From contig NZ_CP022986.1 of the NCBI RefSeq assembly GCF_002770595.1, forward strand, positions 2,108,001-2,172,000: a stretch of 64,000 nucleotides of DNA, read 5' to 3'. The DNA is from Chryseobacterium camelliae (GTDB lineage Bacteria; Bacteroidota; Bacteroidia; Flavobacteriales; Weeksellaceae). The notes under the pieces were generated by a model, which did not search any database, was not told the origin of the DNA, and saw nothing but the letters and a program-made list of their open reading frames with translations. This document shows, one piece after another, positions 17,915 through 26,647 of this stretch. Numbering within the stretch: the stretch's first letter is position 1; every line of letters begins with the position of its first letter. The translations under genes were made by a program, and so were the position numbers.

Positions 17915-19252
17915 TCAGGCTCCGGGCGGAACTTTGTGTAGTTCCAGGATTTCAGGCCGCTCAGAGTCATTGCTGATACGTCCGGTGCGGGCAAATTCAG
18001 CCCACAAGGCCCGGAGTTTCCTTCCATTCTCCCGGATGTGTTCCCAGGGAATATCTTTCAGTAATTCAGAATGCTTCCAAGCCTCCCGGTTTTCAAAAAT
18101 CAGCGGCAGGTCAACACAGTGCGATGCTCCGACTGGATTATTTTTAATTTTTGAATGAATCCTGAACGTATATATATTTCCTCCGCCCTGTGCATAATTT
18201 TCTGCGAATATACGGGCAGGCTTTTCATAAATGGATACTGTAGTGCTCCGGACAATCCTGTCGAGGATGCGCTCCGGAAGATAAGTATAGATTCCTTTTT
18301 CAGCGGTTTTAACATAGAATGATGTTTCATCATGATTGGAACCGATCAGTACATCATATTGACGGGCATTTTTTCTCCACATGGCAAGGCTGTCTTTTTC
18401 TGCGCATAGAGGAGCATAGCCGTATTGCAGGCAGAACGGCATGGCGGATTTAAGTCCGTACCGTAATGTAGAAGGCAGGAATTTCGTGTATTGCTCCGTC
18501 ATTTTCAGTACTTCTTTTTCGTCCTTAAGAAATGCGGTATTTCTGAAAAATTCAGCAGACATCTTTTGCCTTTTGTGCCTGAACCCTAAAGGGGCACTGT
18601 GAATAATCACCCTCCTGAAAAGATTTTCAGTACCTTCGGAAATCATCAGGTGCGCGACCGCATCACCGCCTGAAGACTGTCCGAAAAGACTGATGTTTCC
18701 CGGATCACCACCAAAAAAAGATATATACTTCCTGATCCATTTCAGAGCTTCAATCATATCAAACAGGCCTAAGTTCGCCGGACGGCTTTCATCACCGCCA
18801 AGAAACCCGAACAGGCCCAAACGGTAAGAAACGGAGACGACGATGACGTCCTGCTCTTTCACCCAGGCAGCAGGATCGGAAGTAGGCAGATCTCCGCATC
18901 CTATTTCATAGGAACCTCCGTGAATCCATACGATTACCGGTAGACTCTCATTTCCTGAAAAGGCTTCAGGACGGGTAACCGTCAAAAACTGGGGTGATTC
19001 ATCAACCTCAAACTTTTCCGGATCTGTGCTGCCGATCAGCCTTTCCAGCAGCGGGCTGATGTTTTGGGGACAGACAGGCGTTTTATCCGGAACTGATTCT
19101 GTTTCTGTATACTGTAACGGAACAGGCATTTTAAACCGTTCTGAACGGGCATACCGGATGCTTGCCGCTCTGATAATCCCGTTTTCCTTCAGGGCAGGTA
19201 TCTTTCCGAATGGCGTATCGAATGTATGGAGGCTGACTGTCTGATTCTTCAC
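17915..19252 (-). CDS. Type B carboxylesterase
   Basis: Alpha/beta-hydrolase of the carboxylesterase/lipase (COesterase) family, 445 residues. It shows the oxyanion-hole motif VIVWIHGGSYEIG, the nucleophile elbow FGQSSGGDAVAHL (Ser in GxSxG) and a likely catalytic His in GASHCVDLPLIF. No signal peptide is visible, so it is probably cytoplasmic; substrates are small esters. The start is GTG at 19252, since no ATG is available before the conserved region. It lies 48 bases after the AraC-type regulator gene and is probably co-transcribed with or controlled by it. Confidence 0.88.
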   Translation of the reverse strand: MKNQTVSLHTFDTPFGKIPALKENGIIRAASIRYARSERFKMPVPLQYTETESVPDKTPVCPQNISPLLERLIGSTDPEKFEVDESPQFLTVTRPEAFSGNESLPVIVWIHGGSYEIGCGDLPTSDPAAWVKEQDVIVVSVSYRLGLFGFLGGDESRPANLGLFDMIEALKWIRKYISFFGGDPGNISLFGQSSGGDAVAHLMISEGTENLFRRVIIHSAPLGFRHKRQKMSAEFFRNTAFLKDEKEVLKMTEQYTKFLPSTLRYGLKSAMPFCLQYGYAPLCAEKDSLAMWRKNARQYDVLIGSNHDETSFYVKTAEKGIYTYLPERILDRIVRSTTVSIYEKPARIFAENYAQGGGNIYTFRIHSKIKNNPVGASHCVDLPLIFENREAWKHSELLKDIPWEHIRENGRKLRALWAEFARTGRISNDSERPEILELHKVPPGA

Positions 19253-19300
19253 TGTATTCTGCTCTTCCTATAAAGATAGGATAATTATGGAAATCAGGTT

Positions 19301-20209
19301 TTATAGATGGTGCAAAACTTTATACTGGCTGGGTGAAATACCGACTTTACTTTTGAACAGCCTTGTAAAATGCTGCGGATACCTGAAACCGAGGCCGTAA
19401 GAAATTTCGCTGATCGGCTTTTGCGTATCTGCCATCTGTTCCTGGGCAATACTGATCAGTGTATTATGGATGTATTCCTGGGCTGAAATTCCGAGTTCCT
19501 TTTTGATAAGGTCTCCGAAATAGTTGGCAGACAGGTGAAGCTTCCCGGCAAAATAGCTTACCATAGGAAATCCGATGCTTTTGGGTTTATCCGATTTCAG
19601 GTAATCCACCAGAAGGGTTTCGAATTTTCCTATAACTCCCTGGTTGACATGGTCGCGGGTGGCAAACTGCCGGTCGTAAAAGCGCATGCAGTAGTTAAGG
19701 AAAAGTTCGATATTGCTCACTATTAAAGCCTTGCTGTGCTTGTCAATGGACTGTTCCAGCTCAAGTTTGATATTCCTGAAGCATTCGAGTACCACCTGCC
19801 GTTCTTTTTCCGAGAGGTGAAGGGCTTCATGGACATCATAAGAGAAAAAATTATATTCGCCGATGTTTTTCCCAAGATGCGTACCTTTGATCAGGTCAGG
19901 ATGAAAGATCAGCGCATAACCGGCCGGCTGAATCGGGCTTCCGTCATTAACAAGCCCATAGACCTGCCCGGGCGCTATAAATACCAATGTCCCTTCCTGA
20001 TAATCATAGCTGTGTTTTCCGTAATGCAGATCCCCACAAACGACATCTTTAAGAAATACCGTGTAAAACCCATAGGTTCTCCTGTACTGGCTTACCGGAC
20101 CACATTTTGAAAAATCGACGATACTTACCAGCGGATGAAGCGTTTCATGCCGCATCAGTGCATTGTACTCCGAAACACTGCTGATCACCTCAACTTCCTG
20201 ACTGTTCAT
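19301..20209 (-). CDS. AraC family transcriptional regulator
   Basis: About 302 residues. The N-terminal half is a cupin-like sensor (YQEGTLVFIAPGQVYGL) and the C-terminal 100 residues hold two helix-turn-helix motifs, including ISIAQEQMADTQKPISEISYGLGFRYPQHFTRLFKSKVG. The frame extends to a TTG at 20233, but ATG 20209 is preferred. It is divergent from the zinc alcohol dehydrogenase across about 290 bases and is followed by the esterase, so either neighbour may be its target. Confidence 0.92.
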   Translation of the reverse strand: MNSQEVEVISSVSEYNALMRHETLHPLVSIVDFSKCGPVSQYRRTYGFYTVFLKDVVCGDLHYGKHSYDYQEGTLVFIAPGQVYGLVNDGSPIQPAGYALIFHPDLIKGTHLGKNIGEYNFFSYDVHEALHLSEKERQVVLECFRNIKLELEQSIDKHSKALIVSNIELFLNYCMRFYDRQFATRDHVNQGVIGKFETLLVDYLKSDKPKSIGFPMVSYFAGKLHLSANYFGDLIKKELGISAQEYIHNTLISIAQEQMADTQKPISEISYGLGFRYPQHFTRLFKSKVGISPSQYKVLHHL

Positions 20210-20495
20210 ATGCTTTGCTTTATTGCTGATCAAAAATACGATTTCATTTGCAGACAGGATACCAACGGTAAAACTGGTACATTATTCTGTAATCTGTATA
20301 AGTCATTTTCACTGAAAAGTATTGATTTTTGTAAGTATCTAAAAGTATTAAAATTTTACTTAAAGAAAATCATTTAACAGCAGAAGTTTCTTTTAATGAA
20401 TCGGTTAGGTATATATTTTGAATACTCATGATCTTAACCTTAAATCATCAGATTTCTCTGAATAGTGTACAACATAACTAAATATAAAAAATTAC

Positions 20496-21557
20496 ATGGA
20501 TACATTTACTGTAAAAGCGTATGGTGCAGAATCCACCACTGCAGACCTGAAGGAAATGAACATTGACAGAAGAACGGTGACGGCCAGCGATATCGAAATT
20601 GAAATCCTGTACTGCGGGGTTTGCCATTCGGATCTCCATACTGTGCGGAATGACTGGGGAGGCTCACAATATCCGGTAGTTCCCGGCCATGAAATCGTAG
20701 GAAGGGTAACTGCAGTAGGCAGCGAAGTGTCCAAGCTCAAAGTAGGCGATCTTGCAGCAGTAGGATGCATGGTAGATTCATGCAGAACCTGCGACAGCTG
20801 TAAGCAGGACCTGGAGCAATATTGCATCAACGGTTTTACCGGAACGTATAACGGAAAGGACAAACATCTTGGCGGACATACATTTGGGGGATATTCTCAA
20901 AAAGTGGTGGTAGACGAGCATTTCGTACTGAAAGTTCCTGAAAACCTGGATCTTGCCGCGGTAGCACCACTGCTTTGCGCAGGAATCACCACATGGTCAC
21001 CGTTAAGGCACTGGAATGCAGGTCCGGATTCGAAGGTTGCTGTAGTAGGATTAGGCGGACTGGGACATATGGCGATCAAATTAGCAAAAGGGCTGGGTGC
21101 GGAAGTGACTCTTTTTTCAAGGACACTGGGAAAGTCTGAGGATGCCAAAAGGCTTGGCGCAGACCATATCGTGATTTCCACCCATGAGGAAGACATGAAA
21201 TCCGTAGCCGGAAAATTTGACCTGATCATTGATACGGTTCCTTATGAACATGATGTCAACCCTTATATGCAGACGCTGACCCTGAACGGTACTTTAGTCC
21301 TGGTGGGCTTTGTAGGACAGTTTGAGGAGGTCAAGCCGAGCTCTGTACCCATGATCTTCCAGCGTCGTTCCATTGCAGGATCACTGATCGGCGGCATTGC
21401 GGAAACTCAGGAATTGCTTGATTTCTGTGGTGAGCACAATATTGTTTCCGATATTGAAATCATCAAAATGCAGGATATTAATACCGCTTACGAAAGAATG
21501 CTGAAAAGCGACGTCAAATACCGTTTTGTCATTGACATGCAGTCCCTTCAGAATTAA
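20496..21557 (+). CDS. Zinc-dependent NAD(P) alcohol dehydrogenase
   Basis: A 353-residue medium-chain dehydrogenase of the cinnamyl alcohol/YahK type that interconverts aldehydes and primary alcohols. The catalytic zinc ligands are in GVCHSDLH and GHEIVGRV, the structural zinc Cys cluster is CRTCDSCKQDLEQYC, and the Rossmann loop is VVGLGGLGHMAIKLAKGLG. A Ser/Arg pair after beta2 (LFSRTLGK) suggests NADPH preference. It is divergent from the AraC-type regulator, a plausible controller, and is followed by a terminator at 21564-21590. Confidence 0.93.
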   Translation: MDTFTVKAYGAESTTADLKEMNIDRRTVTASDIEIEILYCGVCHSDLHTVRNDWGGSQYPVVPGHEIVGRVTAVGSEVSKLKVGDLAAVGCMVDSCRTCDSCKQDLEQYCINGFTGTYNGKDKHLGGHTFGGYSQKVVVDEHFVLKVPENLDLAAVAPLLCAGITTWSPLRHWNAGPDSKVAVVGLGGLGHMAIKLAKGLGAEVTLFSRTLGKSEDAKRLGADHIVISTHEEDMKSVAGKFDLIIDTVPYEHDVNPYMQTLTLNGTLVLVGFVGQFEEVKPSSVPMIFQRRSIAGSLIGGIAETQELLDFCGEHNIVSDIEIIKMQDINTAYERMLKSDVKYRFVIDMQSLQN

Positions 21558-21563
21558 TACAGA

Positions 21564-21597
21564 ATGCTCTTCACCCGAAGGGCATTTTTTATTTTAC
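21564..21597 (+). terminator. Intrinsic terminator after the alcohol dehydrogenase
   Basis: ATGCTCTTC pairs with GAAGGGCAT (one G-U pair) around an ACCC loop and is followed by a T run. It sits between convergent genes and may serve both. Confidence 0.8.
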
Positions 21598-21962
21598 TGA
21601 AGATTTTTCATGTCCTCATAAGCCCAGTCGACCATCGCATCGATAACGGGAGACAGCTTTTTGCCGGCTTCACTCAGTTCACAGGTTACATGGGGCGGCA
21701 CCACAGGCCTTGCCGTCCTGATAATCAGCCCATCAGCTTCTAACTGCTTCAGGTGCTGGATCAGCATTTTTTCGGTGACCTTAGGAATGGCTTTTTTAAG
21801 TTCACTATACCTCTTCTCCCCTGTGGAAAGCTGGAACAGAATAATCGGCTTCCAGAATCCGGATATCTTTTCCATGACATACATCACCGGGCATTGGTCA
21901 AGCATATCTTTCCTGTTTTCCTGAATGGTGGAATTTTCTTTAATGGCTGTCATATCATACAT
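21594..21962 (-). CDS. HxlR family transcriptional regulator
   Basis: A 122-residue winged-helix regulator of the HxlR/MarR-like class. The family signature is CPVMYVMEKISGFWKPIILFQL, and the recognition region is RYSELKKAIPKVTEKMLIQHLKQLEADGLI. HxlR proteins with an N-terminal Cys such as the one in DQCPV often sense quinones or aldehydes through that residue; this is family knowledge, not shown here. It is divergent from the NmrA-like reductase across 72 bases that contain a symmetric operator and two facing promoters. Confidence 0.93.
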   Translation of the reverse strand: MYDMTAIKENSTIQENRKDMLDQCPVMYVMEKISGFWKPIILFQLSTGEKRYSELKKAIPKVTEKMLIQHLKQLEADGLIIRTARPVVPPHVTCELSEAGKKLSPVIDAMVDWAYEDMKNLQ

Positions 21963-21972
21963 ACTTTAGGGT

Positions 21973-22023
21973 AAGTACTTGTAAAAAAGTAAGTACAAAT
22001 ATACCTTTGTTTTCAGAAACAAA
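21973..22023. promoter_or_regulatory. Divergent promoters with GTACTT inverted-repeat operator
   Basis: For the plus-strand gene, TTG at 21979-21981 and TACCTTTG at 22002-22009 (TAnnTTTG) are separated by 20 bases. For the minus-strand gene, TATATTTG is read at 22003-21996 with a TTTG at 22023-22020, spacer 16. The inverted repeat GTACTT (21975-21980) and AAGTAC (21991-21996) covers the -33 of one promoter and the -7 edge of the other, and AAGTACTT (21973-21980) is itself palindromic. It is the natural operator for the HxlR regulator. Confidence 0.72.
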
Positions 22024-22034
22024 ACCTATTTATT

Positions 22035-22916
22035 ATGAAAATTATTGTTACAGGTTCTTTAGGCAATGTAGCCAGGCCGTTAGTACAGCAACTGGTATCG
22101 GAAGGTCATGAACTTACCGTGATCAGCAGCCATGCAGACAGAAAACCTGAAATAGAAAACCTGGGAGCCAGGGCCGCCATAGGATCTATCTCAGATGTAC
22201 CCTTTCTTACAGAAACGTTTAGAGGAGCAGACTCTGCCTTCCTGATGACCCCGCCTATGCTGGGCACGCAAAACATTATTGAAAACACCATTAACACAGG
22301 AAAAAGCTACGCGGAAGCGATTTCAGCGGCTCATGTTCCGCGTATCGTCATGCTCAGCAGTGTAGGTGCGGATTCACCGGTAGAGAATGGTCCTATTGCC
22401 GGTCTTCACCATATCGAAAATACCTACCGGGAGCTGAATGCATCGGCTGCTTTTCTACGGGCCGGTTACTTTTACATCAATTTGTTCAATGATATTCCCA
22501 TGATTAAAAATGCCGGAATTATAGGCGGAAATTATCCTGCGGACGTTAAGATTCCGTTGGTACACCCCACTGATATTGCTAAAGCTGCGGCTGAAGAACT
22601 GGTGCGGAATTCACCGGATAAAGCGGTTCGGTATATAGTCAGCGATTACCGTGAAGCCGGCGATTTTGCTACGGTACTGGGATCATCAATCGGCACTCCT
22701 TCACTGCCCTGGATTGAATTTACGGACAAAGAAGCTTTTGACGGAATGCTCCAGGCAGGACTTCCGGAGGAAATGGCCAAGCTGTATGAAGAAATGGGAA
22801 GAGGGATCAGAAACGGTGTGGTACAGAAGGATTTTATTCAATATGGTGCGCCAGTAAGCGGTGGAATCAGGCTGGAAGATTTTGCACGGGAATTTGCAGA
22901 AAGGTTTAATAAATAA
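22035..22916 (+). CDS. NmrA-like NAD(P)H-binding reductase
   Basis: A 293-residue atypical short-chain dehydrogenase. The N-terminal dinucleotide-binding motif is KIIVTGSLGNVARPLVQQL (GxxGxxxR/P type), followed by the acidic SHADRKPEI segment after beta2 and RIVMLSSVGAD. This is the layout of NmrA and quinone oxidoreductase 2 (QorB) proteins. Pairing with a divergent HxlR regulator, as in QorR-QorB type systems, suggests a response to quinones or other electrophiles, which is inferred. A strong hairpin follows at 22924-22958. Confidence 0.88.
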   Translation: MKIIVTGSLGNVARPLVQQLVSEGHELTVISSHADRKPEIENLGARAAIGSISDVPFLTETFRGADSAFLMTPPMLGTQNIIENTINTGKSYAEAISAAHVPRIVMLSSVGADSPVENGPIAGLHHIENTYRELNASAAFLRAGYFYINLFNDIPMIKNAGIIGGNYPADVKIPLVHPTDIAKAAAEELVRNSPDKAVRYIVSDYREAGDFATVLGSSIGTPSLPWIEFTDKEAFDGMLQAGLPEEMAKLYEEMGRGIRNGVVQKDFIQYGAPVSGGIRLEDFAREFAERFNK

Positions 22917-22923
22917 TAAAGGA

Positions 22924-22958
22924 AGAGTTTCGGCGCGCCTCTGGCGCGCCGAAACTCT
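22924..22958. terminator. Bidirectional terminator, GTTTCGGCGC hairpin
   Basis: A perfect 16-bp stem (AGAGTTTCGGCGCGCC and its complement) with a three-base loop lies between convergent genes. Its outer arm shares AGTTTCGGCGC with the hairpin at 3701-3735. Confidence 0.85.
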
Positions 22959-23017
22959 ATTATCCATCCTGCTTAAATTAGCAATCAATACTATCACTAA
23001 TTGAAATGACACAAGAA

Positions 23018-24292
23018 TTATTTCAGTGTTTTCCGCAACACCTTAATGTTCCCGTCAACCGGCTGGCTGATGTTCAGGTTTAAAAGTTCCGCTACCAGCG
23101 GATAGACATTCACATTGCTGAATTCCTTTACTGTCATTCCCTGTTTAAATTCCGGTCCCCATGCGAAAAATGTCGCTTTCATTTCAGGGGTTGTCTTCGG
23201 ATCATACCCGTGTTTTCCCACTGTTGTTGTCCTGCCTTTTTCCAGGAAGATCTCAGGAGATTTAGGAAGGAGCAGGATCTGCCCGATCCGGTGATAGCGG
23301 TCATCTCTTTCAGCAAAATGGAGGTACCGAGGAAGTTTTTTATCCAGGTAGACTTCGTAATTATCTGTTTTTGCAGCTTTCAGAGCCTTGTAAACGGATT
23401 TCACCTCTGCCGGATTTTTGACGTGTACGCTCAGCAGGACTTCTGAGTTATAGTAATCAAACCTTGCCTTATCCATCAGCATCCCCGGGATTTCCAGCGG
23501 GTGTTCTGCATTGACTCCAATCATACCGTGGTCTGAGACAAAGACGAAATTGACATTCTTCAATCCGGTCTCCCGTACTTTTTGCACCAGGCTTCCAACT
23601 GCCTTATCAACCAGTTGCACCGCATCTTCCGTTTGCTTTGAATCCGGACCGTAATGGTGGCCTGCTGCATCCACCTCAGGAAAATACAGGGAAATAAAAT
23701 GCGGCCTCCGGTCATCCGGCAGTTTTAGCCAGCTGATCACTTTATCCACTTTTTCCTGTGGACTGAACTTTTCGTGGTAAGGATAATAGTACGTCGGCCT
23801 TGTCCCGCCTGCGTCACTTGCAGAACCTACCCACATCATGGAAGCTGACAGCACTCCCTGCTTCTCAGCCAGGCCCCATAAAGGAATCCCGCCGTACCAG
23901 CTGCCGTCTTCAGCATTTTTCCTGTTGCTCTTGGCATAAGGCTCTCTTCTGGTATAATCATAGAAATAATTATCGATCAATCCGTGGTGGGCAGGGTAAA
24001 GCCCTGTCATCAGGCTCCAGTGATTGGGAAAGGTAATGCTGGGATATCCCGGGATCATTGCCTCTGCCTTAATCCCCTGTGAGGAAAGCTTCAGAAGGTT
24101 TTCTGCCTGGTATTTCCGGGCATAATCATACCGGAAACCGTCTGCGGAGATCATGATTACATAAGGCTTTGCCTCTGCCACAGCAGTATTGTGCCTGCCG
24201 GCAACTACGATCTGGGCTGTATCCACTTCCCCTTTCTGTGCCCATAGGCTTACAGACAGCATCAGCATAAAAAGCAGCATTCCTTTCTTCAT
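23018..24292 (-). CDS. Alkaline-phosphatase-superfamily enzyme, nucleotide pyrophosphatase/phosphodiesterase type
   Basis: A 424-residue secreted enzyme with signal peptide MKKGMLLFMLMLSVSLWAQ. It has the first metal site VIMISADGFRYDY, the nucleophile Thr motif PGYPSITFPNHWSLMTGLYP, FPEVDAAGHHYGPDS for further metal ligands, and VSDHGMIGV. These are the NPP-family metal-binding motifs. It likely cleaves phosphodiester or pyrophosphate bonds in the periplasm to scavenge phosphate or nucleotides. It is convergent with the NmrA-like gene and downstream of the terminator at 24383-24413. Confidence 0.92.
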   Translation of the reverse strand: MKKGMLLFMLMLSVSLWAQKGEVDTAQIVVAGRHNTAVAEAKPYVIMISADGFRYDYARKYQAENLLKLSSQGIKAEAMIPGYPSITFPNHWSLMTGLYPAHHGLIDNYFYDYTRREPYAKSNRKNAEDGSWYGGIPLWGLAEKQGVLSASMMWVGSASDAGGTRPTYYYPYHEKFSPQEKVDKVISWLKLPDDRRPHFISLYFPEVDAAGHHYGPDSKQTEDAVQLVDKAVGSLVQKVRETGLKNVNFVFVSDHGMIGVNAEHPLEIPGMLMDKARFDYYNSEVLLSVHVKNPAEVKSVYKALKAAKTDNYEVYLDKKLPRYLHFAERDDRYHRIGQILLLPKSPEIFLEKGRTTTVGKHGYDPKTTPEMKATFFAWGPEFKQGMTVKEFSNVNVYPLVAELLNLNISQPVDGNIKVLRKTLK

Positions 24293-24379
24293 ACTATAAA
24301 TTTATGCAAAGGTAAAGACTGTGCGCTGCAAACCGAAACAGCCGGGATTAAAAAAACATTAAATGCCTGATTATCTTCA

Positions 24380-24413
24380 TATAAAAAAGCTGATTCAGCT
24401 ATGAATCAGCTTT
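24380..24413 (-). terminator. Intrinsic terminator ending the redox-type operon
   Basis: AAAGCTGATTC pairs with GAATCAGCTTT (24386-24413), and on the minus strand the stem is followed by a T run. It lies 40 bases after the DOMON-T9SS gene. Confidence 0.82.
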
Positions 24414-24452
24414 GATATAAAAGTACGCTGCAAAAAACAGCTTCTCGTACTG

Positions 24453-25226
24453 TTATTCTTTGATTAATTTCTCATAAGCTTTGGTTCCGTCTTTCAGCTG
24501 TAATTCCAGGTAATAAGTCCCTGCACTCAGATCCGCAATAGTAAGCTCGCTGGACTTCAGTTCAACGGATTTCAATTTTCTTCCCGTTGTTTCATAAATA
24601 TCCACAGATTTTATTTTATCTGCATTTTTAAAGTTCACTGTTTCTCTGGCAGGATTCGGATATAATGCAATCGCTTTGTTTTCCGTTGCGATATCATTGG
24701 TTCCAAGAACGGAATTCCTCGTTAAAACAGCATAGCCTCTGGATGAATGGTAATTATTCTGCAGCGTTAGGCTTGGTCCTACGGCATAAAAGATATTGAT
24801 GGAACTGTTGGAATTGGTAAAAGCCGTATCACCGGAACCCCCGGCCAGGGATCTTGTGGCCACAATAGTTCTCACCCCGCCGGTAGTGGTATTGGATGTG
24901 ATTGTCCAGTCCTGGGATGGATCTGCATTAGGCGTTGCCCCTATACCTGCGAAGGTGTAATCCAGGTTGGAATTTGTGGTGGAATTTGAGTTATAGATAA
25001 ATCCGTCAACTCCTGAAACCATTCCTCCACTGTTTCCTGTACCTCCGAAACCAAGTCCCAGATACCCTGTTGCAGTTCCGGTAAGGGTTAAGGTAACGTT
25101 GGTGGAAGAAGTAACCATCTTCACGGTCATACCGGAAGACCCGAGCGTTACGGTTCCGGTAGAAAAAGATTGCGCACTTAACGATGTAGCCGCAGCAATC
25201 GATAAAGCCAGTAAAAGTTTTTTCAT
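24453..25226 (-). CDS. DOMON-like domain protein with T9SS sorting domain
   Basis: A 257-residue exported protein. Signal peptide MKKLLLALSIAAATSLSAQ; residues about 20-175 form a beta-sandwich with TGYLGLGFGG, MVSGVDGFIY, SQDWTI and FYAVGPSL, as in DOMON domains that bind heme or sugar. Residues about 185-257 are a type A T9SS sorting domain (ALYPNPARETVNFKN, VDIYETTGRKLKS, LSAGTYYLELQLKDG, KLIKE). It would be delivered to the cell surface by T9SS. It is the last gene of the operon, 3 bases after the ankyrin gene, so a heme-related role fits the cytochrome upstream. Confidence 0.85.
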   Translation of the reverse strand: MKKLLLALSIAAATSLSAQSFSTGTVTLGSSGMTVKMVTSSTNVTLTLTGTATGYLGLGFGGTGNSGGMVSGVDGFIYNSNSTTNSNLDYTFAGIGATPNADPSQDWTITSNTTTGGVRTIVATRSLAGGSGDTAFTNSNSSINIFYAVGPSLTLQNNYHSSRGYAVLTRNSVLGTNDIATENKAIALYPNPARETVNFKNADKIKSVDIYETTGRKLKSVELKSSELTIADLSAGTYYLELQLKDGTKAYEKLIKE

Positions 25227-25229
25227 AAT

Positions 25230-25751
25230 TTAATTTTTTAAAAGATTAATAATGTCCTGATTGTTGGTCTGGAGCGCATACTCAAAAGGCGTCATTCCCA
25301 TTTCATCTTTGATGGTTTTATCCGCCTTATGCTGAAGTAGCAGCTCCACGAGTTCTTTATTGCCGAATTTTACCGCCCAAAATAGCGGCGTGGCCCCTGT
25401 GGCATCAGCAATATTAGGGTCTGCATTTTTATTGAGGATATACTGTACCAGTTCTTTGTTGTATTTTACCGACATCCCTGATAGGGCTGTCCCCTCTTTG
25501 CTTTTATAATTAACGTCTTTCACGTTGTCAATCAAAAAATTAGCCACATCAACATTGCCCCTGTAACAGGCCAGGATCAAGGGCGAAAAGCCGCTTTCAT
25601 TAGGCTGGTTAATGATGTCAGGATTTTTTTTCATCAGTGCTTTCACCTCAGCCACGGTACCGCTCCTGGCCACATCATAAACAGACTTTTCCTGGGCAGA
25701 AACAAACGTAAGCGTGATCAAAACAAAAAATGCCGCTAGTATCTTTTTCAT
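25230..25751 (-). CDS. Periplasmic ankyrin repeat protein
   Basis: A 173-residue protein with signal peptide MKKILAAFFVLITLTFVSAQ and about four ankyrin repeats (ESGFSPLILACYRGNVDVANFL, KEGTALSGMSVKYNKELVQYIL, ATGATPLFWAVKFGNKELVELL, EMGMTPFEYALQTNNQDIINLL). Secreted ankyrin proteins are known beside catalase and other redox genes in bacteria. The start overlaps the stop of the YceI-like gene (ATGA), so the two are translationally coupled. Confidence 0.9.
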   Translation of the reverse strand: MKKILAAFFVLITLTFVSAQEKSVYDVARSGTVAEVKALMKKNPDIINQPNESGFSPLILACYRGNVDVANFLIDNVKDVNYKSKEGTALSGMSVKYNKELVQYILNKNADPNIADATGATPLFWAVKFGNKELVELLLQHKADKTIKDEMGMTPFEYALQTNNQDIINLLKN

Positions 25752-26293
25752 TGTTTTACCAGGGTATAATTATACTGCACATTTACATTTTCAGCAATCT
25801 TCTTGGTGACCATCTTCGGGATGGTTACATTATAATCCGCAGGCCTGGCAACAAATCCGCCCTGGACAAAGATCTTACCGTCTTTGGCGGATACAGTTGC
25901 CGTAGAAGTTACCGGGCGTTCAACCCCGTGAAAATTCATTTTACCCTGAATGGTATATTTCTGAGGGGAAGCAGTCAGCCTTGACTTATCAAAATTCATG
26001 ATCTTTCCGGTAAAGACGGATTTAGGATACTTCCCGGTTTCAGCATAGTTTTCATTGAAATGCTCTTCCATCAGTTTCGTTTTGAAGTGGAAGTTTTTCA
26101 CCATGGACACGGAAGCGATATCCCCTGTATCCGCATTGAGGATGACCACATTGGTATTATCCTGTGCGAAGATGTCTTCAAACATCGGTACTGAGGCTTC
26201 AAAGGTTACCTTTCCTGATTTAGAGCTGTATTTCTGTGCTGATACAACACCCGAGAACAGTACCACACTGCCTATTAAAATTAGCTTTTTCAT
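25748..26293 (-). CDS. YceI-like protein
   Basis: A 181-residue exported protein (signal peptide ending SGVVSAQ) of the YceI lipocalin-like family, whose members bind isoprenoid quinones or amphiphiles in a beta-barrel. The pattern KVTFEASVPMFEDIFAQDN, FHFKTKLMEEHFNENYAETGKYP, FTGKI, TIQGKMNFHGVERPV and VARPADYNVTIP follows the family order. It is third in the operon, between the cytochrome c and ankyrin genes. Confidence 0.88.
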   Translation of the reverse strand: MKKLILIGSVVLFSGVVSAQKYSSKSGKVTFEASVPMFEDIFAQDNTNVVILNADTGDIASVSMVKNFHFKTKLMEEHFNENYAETGKYPKSVFTGKIMNFDKSRLTASPQKYTIQGKMNFHGVERPVTSTATVSAKDGKIFVQGGFVARPADYNVTIPKMVTKKIAENVNVQYNYTLVKQ

Positions 26294-26304
26294 ATTTTAT
26301 TCTG

Positions 26305-26646
26305 TTAGTTTTCTAAAAGTCCGTCCGCCTTCCATTTCATGAACATATTGATCTGTGCGGCAGACAGGGAACCTCCCTGAGGCATTTTCAGCGGATCGCC
26401 GGTCGGTCGCTGGATGCGGTTCAGGATCACTTCAATATTATTTTTTGCCTGTGCATAGGTAGCCAGCGGAAATGAGCTGGCCGCCGAATGGCAGGATATG
26501 CAGTTGCTCTCTATGATCGGCTTGATATCGGCATTATACCGGATTACAGCAGTAATAGGGGTATTGTCCGAAATTTCTTCATAAGTCCTGCTTTCACATG
26601 AAGTAAGAAAGGCCAGAACCGGCAGTATATATATAAACTTTTTCAT
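26305..26646 (-). CDS. Cytochrome c-type lipoprotein
   Basis: A 113-residue heme protein. The frame extends upstream to 26712, but ATG 26646 (MKKFIYILPVLAFLTSCES) gives a clean lipoprotein signal, lipobox LTSC. One heme c attachment site, CISCH, is at residues 49-53, followed by KMPQGG with a likely axial Met near residue 88. The spacing is that of a small monoheme c-type domain. It starts one base after the stop of the barrel protein gene upstream and is probably an electron carrier in the periplasm. Confidence 0.88.
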   Translation of the reverse strand: MKKFIYILPVLAFLTSCESRTYEEISDNTPITAVIRYNADIKPIIESNCISCHSAASSFPLATYAQAKNNIEVILNRIQRPTGDPLKMPQGGSLSAAQINMFMKWKADGLLEN

Positions 26647-26647
26647 G

